Positions 57,650 to 64,000 of a DNA stretch of 64,000 bases are shown in pieces. The stretch's first letter is position 1, and each line of letters starts with the position of its first letter. The stretch is from Comamonas thiooxydans (GTDB lineage Bacteria; Pseudomonadota; Gammaproteobacteria; Burkholderiales; Burkholderiaceae_C): assembly GCF_000964545.1 (NCBI RefSeq), contig NZ_BBVD01000003.1:124001-188000 (forward strand), read 5' to 3'. Position numbers and translations under genes: made by a program. The notes beneath the pieces were generated by a model. The model saw nothing but the letters and a program-made list of their open reading frames with translations. It ran no database searches and was not told the origin of the DNA.

Positions 57650-59293
57650 TCAGGCTATCACCTTGGTCGCGGTTTCATCGAGCTTGGGTGGCGTCTCGAA
57701 GGTGTGGAACGGAGCCGGAGAAGGCACTTCCCATTCCAGGCCCTCGGCCGCTTCCCAGGGTTTTTGCGGTGCCTTCTCGCCATGACCGCGCATGGCGGGC
57801 CAGACGACGAACAGGAAGAAGTACACCTGCATCAGACCGAAGCCAAAGCCGCCGATGGAGGCAATCATGTTGAAGTCGGCGAACTGCATGGGGTAGTCGG
57901 CATAGCGACGCGGCATGCCGGCCAGACCCAGGAAGTGCATGGGGAAGAAGGTGATGTTGAAGAAGATCAGCGAGCCCCAGAAGTGGATGCGGCCGCGCGT
58001 TTCGGAATACATCACGCCCGTCCACTTGGGCGACCAGTAGTAATAGCCGGCAAACATGGAGAACAGCGAACCTGCCACCAGCACATAGTGGAAGTGGGCC
58101 ACCACGTAATAGGTGTCCTGCAGCTGGATGTCGATGGGCGCCATGGACAGGATCAGTCCCGTGAAGCCCCCCATGGTGAACACGAAGATGAAGCCCACGG
58201 CGAACAGCATCGGGGTTTCAAAGCTCATAGAGCCGCGCCACATGGTGGCCGTCCAGTTGAACACCTTCACGGCCGTGGGCACGGAGATCAGCATGGTCGC
58301 GTACATGAAGAACAGCTGACCCGTGACCGGCATGCCGGTGGTGAACATATGGTGGGCCCAGACGATGAAGGACAGGATGGCAATCGCCGCCACGGCATAG
58401 ACCATGGAGGTGTAGCCAAACAGCTTCTTGCGGCTGAAGGCAGGCACGATCTGGCTGACGATGCCGAAGGCCGGCAAGATCATGATGTAGACCTCGGGGT
58501 GGCCGAAGAACCAGAAGATGTGCTGGTACATCACCGGATCGCCGCCGCCCGCAGGATTGAAGAAGCTGGTGCCGAAGTGGCGATCGGTCAGCGTCATGGT
58601 GATGGCGCCGGCCAGCACCGGCATCACGGCGATCAGCAGGTAGGCGGTGATCAGCCAGGTCCAGGCAAACAGCGGCATCTTCATCAGCGTCATGCCGGGC
58701 GCGCGCATGTTCAGGATGGTGACGATGATGTTGATCGCGCCCATGATGGAGCTGGCACCCATGATGTGCATGGCAAAGATGCTGGTGTCCATGGAAGGGC
58801 CCATCTGCAGCGTCAGCGGCGCATACAGCGTCCAGCCGGCCGCAGGCGCACCGCCGGGCATGAAGAACGAGCCCACCAGCATGATGCCGGCAGGAATCAG
58901 CAGCCAGAAGCTGAAGTTGTTCATGCGCGCAAACGCCATGTCGGACGCACCGATCTGCAGCGGCAGCATCCAGTTCGCGAAGCCCACGAAGGCCGGCATG
59001 ATGGCGCCGAACACCATGATCAGACCGTGCATGGTGGTGAGCTGGTTGAACAGCTCGGGGTTGACGATCTGCAAACCGGGCTCGAACAGCTCGGCACGGA
59101 TCAGCATGGCCAGAATGCCTCCCACCATCAGCATGGTGAAGGAGAACAGCAGGTACATCGTGCCGATGTCCTTGTGATTGGTGGCAAACAGCCAGCGGCG
59201 CCAGCCAGAGGGCATGGCGTGGTGATGGTCGTCGTGCCCATGGTCGTGACCATGGCCCTCATGGGTGTGGACGGGAGGAACTACGGCGCTCAT
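57650..59293 (-). CDS. ctaD: Cytochrome c oxidase subunit I
   Basis: The 547-aa catalytic subunit of an aa3 oxidase, with twelve helices. It has TMHGLIMVFGAIMPAFVGFANWMLP (heme a ligand region), WFFGHPEVYIMILPAFG with the CuB His/Tyr pair, the HHMF loop and YYVVAHFHYVL with the heme a and a3 histidines. Oxygen is reduced to water here and protons are pumped. A His-rich N-terminus (HEGHGHDHGHDDHHHA) precedes the first helix. Its gene is 34 bp after ctaC. Confidence 0.98.
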   Translation of the reverse strand: MSAVVPPVHTHEGHGHDHGHDDHHHAMPSGWRRWLFATNHKDIGTMYLLFSFTMLMVGGILAMLIRAELFEPGLQIVNPELFNQLTTMHGLIMVFGAIMPAFVGFANWMLPLQIGASDMAFARMNNFSFWLLIPAGIMLVGSFFMPGGAPAAGWTLYAPLTLQMGPSMDTSIFAMHIMGASSIMGAINIIVTILNMRAPGMTLMKMPLFAWTWLITAYLLIAVMPVLAGAITMTLTDRHFGTSFFNPAGGGDPVMYQHIFWFFGHPEVYIMILPAFGIVSQIVPAFSRKKLFGYTSMVYAVAAIAILSFIVWAHHMFTTGMPVTGQLFFMYATMLISVPTAVKVFNWTATMWRGSMSFETPMLFAVGFIFVFTMGGFTGLILSMAPIDIQLQDTYYVVAHFHYVLVAGSLFSMFAGYYYWSPKWTGVMYSETRGRIHFWGSLIFFNITFFPMHFLGLAGMPRRYADYPMQFADFNMIASIGGFGFGLMQVYFFLFVVWPAMRGHGEKAPQKPWEAAEGLEWEVPSPAPFHTFETPPKLDETATKVIA

Positions 59294-59327
59294 ATTCTTT
59301 TCTCCAATCGGTCTCTATACCCGGGGC

Positions 59328-60911
59328 TTACTTCGCGGCCGTGATGTCAACACGGCGTGCCTGCTGGTCCGCGCCTGCCGCAGCCGTGATGGTCTCGGGC
59401 TTGCGCAGCTCGATGCGGTCTCCCGCAATGCCGCTGTCCTCCAGCAGCTTGGCCACGGCCTTGGCTCGCTCCTTGGCCAGCTCCGCGTTCTTGTCGGCGT
59501 TGCCGGTGGAGTCCACAAAGCCCGACAGAGCAATCTTGCCGTCCTTGTGGGCACTCCAGTACTCGGCCGCCTTCTTCACCGCAGCCTGGGCCTTGTCGTC
59601 CAGAACGCTCTTGCCGGTCTCGAAAAAGACTTGATAAGGGCCGGCGTCGCTGGCAGCAGCGGCTGCACCTTGCGCAGGGGCTGCAGAGTCAGCCGCAGGA
59701 ACTGCGGGTGCAGCACGGCCTCCGCCTTCAGGGAATTTGCCGCCACGCGCTGCCACGAACTGGGCGGGCTGCACCAGTTGACCGGTCTGGTTGCTCCAGT
59801 GGTTCTTGGCAAAGGTCACCACTGCGGCCAGTTCGGTGTCGCTCAGCTGTTTCCAGGCCGGCATGGCACCGTTGGCGCGGCCTTCGAGCACGGCGTGCAT
59901 CATGTCGGCCGTGGGGCCCAGGACCACGGGACTGCCGTCCAGCGGCTTGATGGGACCGGCTCCCTTGCCATTGGCCTGGTGGCAGGCAGCGCAGTTGGCG
60001 GCATAGACTTTTTCGCCGCGTGCCACCAGATCGGCCAGCACCCAGACCTTGTTCGGATCATCGGCCTTGGCGGCCAGCTTCTTCTTCTCTCCGGCCACCC
60101 AGGCGGTATAGGCTTCGGCAGACAGCACCTTCACATGGATGGGCATGTAGGCATGTTCCTTGCCGCACAGCTCGGCGCACTGGCCGTAGTAGTCGCCGGT
60201 CTTCTCGGCCTTGAACCAGGTATCGCGCACAAAGCCGGGAATCGCGTCCTGCTTGATGCCAAAGGCCGGCACCATGAAGGAGTGGATCACATCGTTGGCC
60301 GTGGTGATGATGCGCACCTTCTTGCCCACGGGCACGACCAGCGGGTTGTCGACCCTGAGCAGATAGTCGTTGGGCGCGTTGCTCACATCGCCGCTGTTGG
60401 ACATCTGGCGCTGGGCGTTATCCAGCGTGGAAACAAAGCCCAGGCCTTCGCCCTCGCCGCTCAGATAGTCATAGCCCCATTTCCACTGATAGCCGGTGGC
60501 CTTGATGGTGAGGTCGGCATTGGTCGTGTCCTTCTGCGCCACCAGCACCTTGGTGGCGGGCAGCGCCATCAGAATCACGATGATGAAGGGAGCCACCGTC
60601 CAGGCCACTTCCACCTTGACCGATTCATGGAAGTTCGCGGCCTTGGCCCCCTGGGATTTGCGGTGCTTCCAGATGGAGTAGAACATCACCCCGAACACCG
60701 CGATAAAGATCACCGTGCAGATGATGAGCATCATCCAGTGCAACCAGTGCTGCTCCACGGCAATGCGTGTCACTGGCGGATGCAGATTGAGCTGGTTGAC
60801 GGCAGGGCCTCCCGGCAGATCCTGCGCCGCATAGGCCATGGAACTACCCCACGCCGCCAAGGCCAAACTCCAGGGAACCAGCTTGGTGGAAATGTTTTTC
60901 ATCGTTTTCAC
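59328..60911 (-). CDS. ctaC: Cytochrome c oxidase subunit II fused to cytochrome c and an OmpA-like domain
   Basis: A 527-aa protein. The parts are a signal peptide (to about residue 29), two transmembrane helices (about 58-80 and 104-120), the CuA domain with His210, CAELC (245-249), His253 and Met256, a cytochrome c domain with CAACH at 307-311 and Met350, an Ala/Pro-rich linker (about 396-424) and a C-terminal OmpA/MotB-like domain (425-527, ALSGFVDSTGNADKNAELAKERAKAV). Subunit II accepts electrons from cytochrome c. The OmpA-like tail is the unusual part. The start may be GTG 60911 or ATG 60902. Confidence 0.94.
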   Translation of the reverse strand: MKTMKNISTKLVPWSLALAAWGSSMAYAAQDLPGGPAVNQLNLHPPVTRIAVEQHWLHWMMLIICTVIFIAVFGVMFYSIWKHRKSQGAKAANFHESVKVEVAWTVAPFIIVILMALPATKVLVAQKDTTNADLTIKATGYQWKWGYDYLSGEGEGLGFVSTLDNAQRQMSNSGDVSNAPNDYLLRVDNPLVVPVGKKVRIITTANDVIHSFMVPAFGIKQDAIPGFVRDTWFKAEKTGDYYGQCAELCGKEHAYMPIHVKVLSAEAYTAWVAGEKKKLAAKADDPNKVWVLADLVARGEKVYAANCAACHQANGKGAGPIKPLDGSPVVLGPTADMMHAVLEGRANGAMPAWKQLSDTELAAVVTFAKNHWSNQTGQLVQPAQFVAARGGKFPEGGGRAAPAVPAADSAAPAQGAAAAASDAGPYQVFFETGKSVLDDKAQAAVKKAAEYWSAHKDGKIALSGFVDSTGNADKNAELAKERAKAVAKLLEDSGIAGDRIELRKPETITAAAGADQQARRVDITAAK

Positions 60912-61482
60912 TTACCTCTAAGCCTCAGTTGTCCACTCGCTCACACCGCTTCGTGCCGCTGCCGGCCAGAAGGCTGTGACACTCACACTACCTCGCGAAC
61001 TTCAACGCAGCATGCCCCAGAATTTGATAGCACTGTCTGCGCGCATTCACTAATGCATGTACCGGAAACCCATGCCAATCGACCTTGCGTAGGCAGGCCT
61101 GACCGGACTTGAAACTCGTACTGGCAAGCGCATCTCACGGCAAGTGCCGGACATGGCTGAAACTGGCCTGGCAGCCAAGACAGAAGGGAAGAAGATGGAA
61201 CGCCCCTGCACCGCGACAACCGCCGGGCACAGGGATGCGTCAGCGCAGCAAAAGGCTGGCTTGTGGTGATGATGAAATGCGAAAACCGGCCGCTGTCGAA
61301 CCCGCTGGCCAGTCCCCTTGGCAAAGCGAAACACCCGATATCTCCCCTGGCGGCTTGGGCCGCACTGTCTGGTTTCCTTCAGGCAGGAGAGAAGCCCGAA
61401 GGATTGCTGCTATCCATGAAATAACTTGGGGAAATTGTAGGCAGCTTTGTGTCGAATCAATGACCGGAAAACGACAGATGTG
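60912..61482. other. 570-bp region without a convincing gene upstream of ctaC
   Basis: This must hold the promoter of the cox operon. Open frames on both strands here have unusual residue content and no start signals. I see a segment TTTGATAGCACTGTCTGCGC near 61024 that resembles half of the dispersed element, and no clear terminator. A short undetected RNA or long leader cannot be excluded. Confidence 0.5.
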
Positions 61483-62391
61483 CTATCGCAAACCCGTGTT
61501 GCGGGGCTGCTTGAGCATGGCCTTCATGTCTTCCAGCGACACGGCGCTGTTGGCTTCCAGACGCAGCTTGGGCTGCGGTTTGTAGGCATGGCCATAAACG
61601 ATCTCGAAGGTCAGCGAGAGCTGTCCATCGGGCTGCTTGTCGGCCCAGCGCTCCGCCATTTTCTGCAGCAGCTCGGCCTTCCAGCCACGGCCGCGCAGAC
61701 CGGCAAAACGCCCTGGGTGCAGATTTCGGCCCAGTTCGCGCAGTTCCTGCAACAGACGCTGCGGCGTGGCAAAGGTCAGGGTGATGCGCTCCATGTCCAT
61801 CACCGGCTCGGCAAAGCCGGAATGCACCAGCATGTCACCCCAGTCATGCATATCGGTAAACGTATGACCTGCCGGCCCCCAGCCCAGTTCGGCGTAGAGC
61901 CGATGCAGCTGCTGCACGGTATCCGGCCCGAGGCAGGAGAACATGACATAGCCATCGACCTTGAGTGCCTTGTGCCAGCGCTCGATCAGAGTCTGCGGAT
62001 CGGCTGCCGTATGCAGCAGCATATTGGCCCAGAGCATGTCCATGCTGGCATCTGCGGGCGCTCCCATCTGCACGGCAGCCCCCTTCCAGCGCGAGAGCTG
62101 CCACCAGCGGCTGCCGAGCTTGTCCTGGGCCACGGCCTCGCGGCGGGCTACGGGTTCATAGATCGTGCATTCGGCCTGCGGATAGCGCTCGCGCAGCAGT
62201 TGGTGTGCCTGCATGCCACCTCGCACCGGCTCCCAGTGACACCAGGTCTCAGGCGGCTTCACGATCCAGTCCAGGCGCTGCTGCATGCGGCTGGCCACCT
62301 CCTCGTGCAACCAGGGGGATTCGGCCGGAGCGGCCATTTGCCAATGGTTTGCAGCGATGGAATCAATGGTGGGAGGCAGGGCGTGGGACAT
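61483..62391 (-). CDS. BioC-like SAM-dependent methyltransferase family protein
   Basis: A 302-aa protein resembling BioC, the malonyl-ACP O-methyltransferase that starts biotin synthesis. Features are HEEVASRMQQRLDWI near residue 30, the late motif LKVDGYVMFSCLGPDTVQQL and the BioC-style TFTDMHDWGDMLVHSGFAEPVMDMERI. The glycine-rich SAM motif I is not recognisable: the expected place reads CHWEPVRGGMQAHQLL. Other bio genes are absent. It may be a functional BioC variant or a paralogue that has lost methyl transfer. It is divergent from the ComF-type gene. Confidence 0.78.
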   Translation of the reverse strand: MSHALPPTIDSIAANHWQMAAPAESPWLHEEVASRMQQRLDWIVKPPETWCHWEPVRGGMQAHQLLRERYPQAECTIYEPVARREAVAQDKLGSRWWQLSRWKGAAVQMGAPADASMDMLWANMLLHTAADPQTLIERWHKALKVDGYVMFSCLGPDTVQQLHRLYAELGWGPAGHTFTDMHDWGDMLVHSGFAEPVMDMERITLTFATPQRLLQELRELGRNLHPGRFAGLRGRGWKAELLQKMAERWADKQPDGQLSLTFEIVYGHAYKPQPKLRLEANSAVSLEDMKAMLKQPRNTGLR

Positions 62392-62457
62392 GGGCAGACA
62401 GAAGCGGGCAGATGGCCGAATAAGCGTTCAGCTCACCAACTGCCGGAAAGAAGATCA

Positions 62458-63222
62458 ATGCGGCGCGAGTATATTGATTCCATGCCCGACCTTCATGCGA
62501 CATGGCTTTCACACCTGCGCCGCCAGCAGCAGCGATGGCTGGATGCCTTGCCCAGCCAGTGCGCAGTCTGTGGACGCTGGCCGGGGCCGCGTATCTGCCG
62601 CGACTGCCATGCACGCTGGGCCCAGCACAAGCACCGCTGCCACAGCTGTGCCCTGCCGCTGCCGGCTCTGGTCAGCCTCTGCGGCAACTGCCTCAAGCAA
62701 CCACCCCGACTCAAGCGCTGCACCGCCGCGCTGGACTATGCCTACCCCTGGCAAAACCTCATCACACGCTACAAATTTCAGGCCGATCTGGGGTTGGCGC
62801 GCAGCCTGGGCAGGCTGATGGCCAGTCACCCTGAAGTCAGGGAGCAGTTGCGGGCCTGCGATGCCTTGCTGCCCATGCCGGCCTCCGCACAGCGCGTGCG
62901 CGAGCGCGGCTTTGAGCACAGCCTGTTGCTGGCACGCTCCCTCTCGGAGCAATACGACAGGCCTTTGCCCTTGCTGAGCGAGACTGTGCAGCGCCAACAT
63001 CTGGAGTTGCCCCAACATGCCTCCAGCCGGGAACAAAGACTGCGCCAGCTGCGCGGCATTTTCAGCCTCACCCCGGCTCGACAGGCTCTGGTGAAAGGAC
63101 GGGAGATTTTGCTGCTCGACGACGTGATGACCACCGGCGCCACGCTGGATGCACTGGCAGGCTGCCTGCTATCGGCCGGCGCGGCATCGGTCAGCGCAGT
63201 CGTGCTGGCACGCACGCCTTGA
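62458..63222 (+). CDS. ComF/GntX-family phosphoribosyltransferase-like protein
   Basis: A 254-aa protein with an N-terminal zinc finger (CAVC, CRDC, CHSC, CGNC pairs at about residues 35-80) and a PRTase fold containing the PRPP-binding segment ILLLDDVMTTGATLDAL. ComF proteins act in DNA uptake in naturally competent bacteria and GntX is linked to gluconate use in E. coli. The frame opens far upstream (61447), antisense to the BioC-like gene; ATG 62458, with GGAAAGAAG upstream, gives the family N-terminus. Confidence 0.88.
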   Translation: MRREYIDSMPDLHATWLSHLRRQQQRWLDALPSQCAVCGRWPGPRICRDCHARWAQHKHRCHSCALPLPALVSLCGNCLKQPPRLKRCTAALDYAYPWQNLITRYKFQADLGLARSLGRLMASHPEVREQLRACDALLPMPASAQRVRERGFEHSLLLARSLSEQYDRPLPLLSETVQRQHLELPQHASSREQRLRQLRGIFSLTPARQALVKGREILLLDDVMTTGATLDALAGCLLSAGAASVSAVVLARTP

Positions 63223-63292
63223 CCCATATCCGCCAGTCTGGAACTGCGGAGGCGGCAGCGTGGGTAAAAGCCGGGCTGCACAATAGCGCCCC

Positions 63293-63787
63293 ATGTTTCA
63301 TATCGTTCTTGTGGCGCCCGAAATCCCTCCCAACACGGGCAATGTCATCCGTCTGGCCGCCAATACGGGTTGCAGCCTGCATCTGATCGAGCCGCTGGGC
63401 TTTTCCATGGAAGACCGGCATATGCGCCGCGCCGGACTGGACTATCACGAGTACGCCAATGTGGCCCGCCACGCCAATTGGGACGCCTTCCTCGAAACCT
63501 GTCAGCCGCAGCGCGAGCGCATGTTCGCCATGACCACGCATAGCAGCAGCCCGGCCCATGCCATGGAATTCAAAGCTGGCGACTGGCTGGTCTTTGGCTC
63601 TGAAAGCAAGGGCCTGCCACCCGAGGTGCGCGCCCAGTTCCCCAACGAGCAGCGACTGCGCCTGCCCATGCTGGCATCTCAGCGCAGCCTGAACCTATCC
63701 AATGCCGTGGCCGTGACAGTGTTCGAAGCCTGGCGCCAGCAGGGCTTCGCGGGAGCTGCCCTTGCAGAGCCCAAGACAGCTCTTTAA
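63293..63787 (+). CDS. trmL: tRNA (cytidine(34)-2'-O)-methyltransferase
   Basis: A 164-aa SPOUT-class methyltransferase that modifies the wobble base of leucine tRNAs. The knot motifs are visible: PEIPPNTGNVIRLAANTGCSLHLIEPLGF, WLVFGSESKGLP and RLPMLASQRSLNLSNAVAVTVFEAWRQ. Length and motif spacing match TrmL (YibK). It follows the comF-type gene on the same strand. Confidence 0.96.
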   Translation: MFHIVLVAPEIPPNTGNVIRLAANTGCSLHLIEPLGFSMEDRHMRRAGLDYHEYANVARHANWDAFLETCQPQRERMFAMTTHSSSPAHAMEFKAGDWLVFGSESKGLPPEVRAQFPNEQRLRLPMLASQRSLNLSNAVAVTVFEAWRQQGFAGAALAEPKTAL

Positions 63788-63794
63788 GTTCCCG

Positions 63795-63823
63795 CTTATT
63801 GTCTCTATTTTCGGAACAATAAG
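63795..63823. promoter_or_regulatory. Inverted repeat after trmL
   Basis: CTTATTGT (63795-63802) and ACAATAAG (63816-63823) are perfect complements 13 bases apart, 8 bp after the trmL stop. A weak terminator or an operator for the gene starting at 63940 are both possible. Confidence 0.35.
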
Positions 63824-63939
63824 TTGCGCAACAAGGGGTTTTTCTCGCAATTAGATCGTCCTAAAGTACGACCCATGGACTTGCAGCCGACCGACGATAT
63901 CCGCCAGGACTGCAGGCCCGACGTACCAAAGGACGAATC

Positions 63940-64000
63940 ATGAAATACGCCAACCGCTTTGCCATCGTTGCCGCCCTGGCCATGTCCGCCGCCGCTGCAC
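63940..64000 (+). CDS. N-terminus of a secreted protein (3' end outside the window)
   Basis: Only the first 20 residues are in view: MKYANRFAIVAALAMSAAAA, a clear Sec signal peptide. AAAGGA lies nine bases before the ATG, and about 150 bp of non-coding sequence precede it. It is probably a periplasmic or outer-membrane protein; the family cannot be told from this fragment. Confidence 0.7.
   Translation, partial: MKYANRFAIVAALAMSAAAA

Noticed and set aside
57197..59344. A 715-codon open frame antisense to ctaD and ctaG
   Set aside because: Its translation is His/Gly/Asp-rich with no fold-like pattern. It mirrors highly conserved oxidase genes and is a by-product of GC-rich codon use.
60960..61440. 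Possible glycine-type riboswitch before the cox operon
   Set aside because: Short GGAGAGA and CGAAGG-like matches are present, but the conserved core order is missing and no glycine gene follows.
61447..62457. Upstream extension of the ComF-type gene to 591 aa
   Set aside because: It runs antisense through the BioC-like gene and has no family match. The zinc-finger N-terminus begins after ATG 62458.

Overview
The window is about 62-64% GC, gene-dense and chromosomal. Gene content and order point to a betaproteobacterium of the Comamonadaceae, most likely Comamonas (C. testosteroni-like). The evidence is a rhodanese-grxC-secB-gpsA row, an aa3 cytochrome oxidase operon with its assembly genes, several orphan Bug/TctC binding proteins beside LysR regulators, a phasin, and RpoH under a CIRCE operator. 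I see no rRNA, tRNA, CRISPR array, prophage or intact insertion sequence.

Layout. 1-5.3 kb: the 3' end of a SulP transporter, a phasin, the divergent lysR/lysA pair and a DMT exporter. 5.4-11.4 kb: housekeeping genes (gpsA, secB, grxC, rhodanese, gpmA, a ctp protease, moeB/thiF). 11.5-15.5 kb: signalling and stress genes (receiver-only protein, NarL-type regulator divergent from a CHASE3 histidine kinase, DUF1328, YqjD-like and BON-domain proteins). 15.6-24 kb: a zinc metallopeptidase, coaD, rsmD, a two-gene M16 protease unit, ftsY, cutA and a PanE-family reductase.

24.1-31 kb is a sugar-acid catabolic operon: enolase-superfamily acid-sugar dehydratase, AraD-type 2-keto-3-deoxypentonate dehydratase, alpha-ketoglutarate semialdehyde dehydrogenase, a PdxA-family dehydrogenase and a Bug binding protein, with a divergent LysR. 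The parts would take a pentonate to 2-oxoglutarate. 31-34.2 kb holds a LysR/DHA2 exporter pair and a decayed IS5-type transposase. 34.2-40.7 kb is a second acid-catabolism cluster: 3-hydroxyacyl-CoA dehydrogenase-like enzyme, BKACE (DUF849), GntR/FCD regulator, IlvD/Edd dehydratase, Bug and LysR. A FadR-type palindrome precedes its first gene.

40.8-43 kb: rpoH preceded by a perfect CIRCE element, then a third Bug protein. 43.2-50.2 kb is the most unusual stretch: a tightly packed same-strand row coding for a membrane hydroxylase, a membrane fatty-acid desaturase, a FabH-like ketosynthase fused to a heme-oxygenase-like diiron domain, an unrecognised 312-aa protein, a DUF2442-DUF4375 protein, an HTH-Imm22 fusion and an unrecognised 387-aa protein. 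I infer an undescribed lipid or olefin-type pathway with a possible immunity module downstream. 50.2-52 kb: a PAS-GGDEF-EAL protein. 52.2-60.9 kb: cytochrome c oxidase and its assembly genes, with subunit II fused to cytochrome c and an OmpA-like domain. 61.5-64 kb: a BioC-like methyltransferase, a ComF-type protein, trmL and the start of a secreted protein.

Non-coding structure stands out. Two copies of a GC-rich intergenic repeat follow lysA and the rpoH-side Bug gene. At least five copies of a degenerate stem-loop element lie between genes, with paired base changes in the stem. Large hairpins occur in the grxC-secB gap and ahead of the lipid operon.
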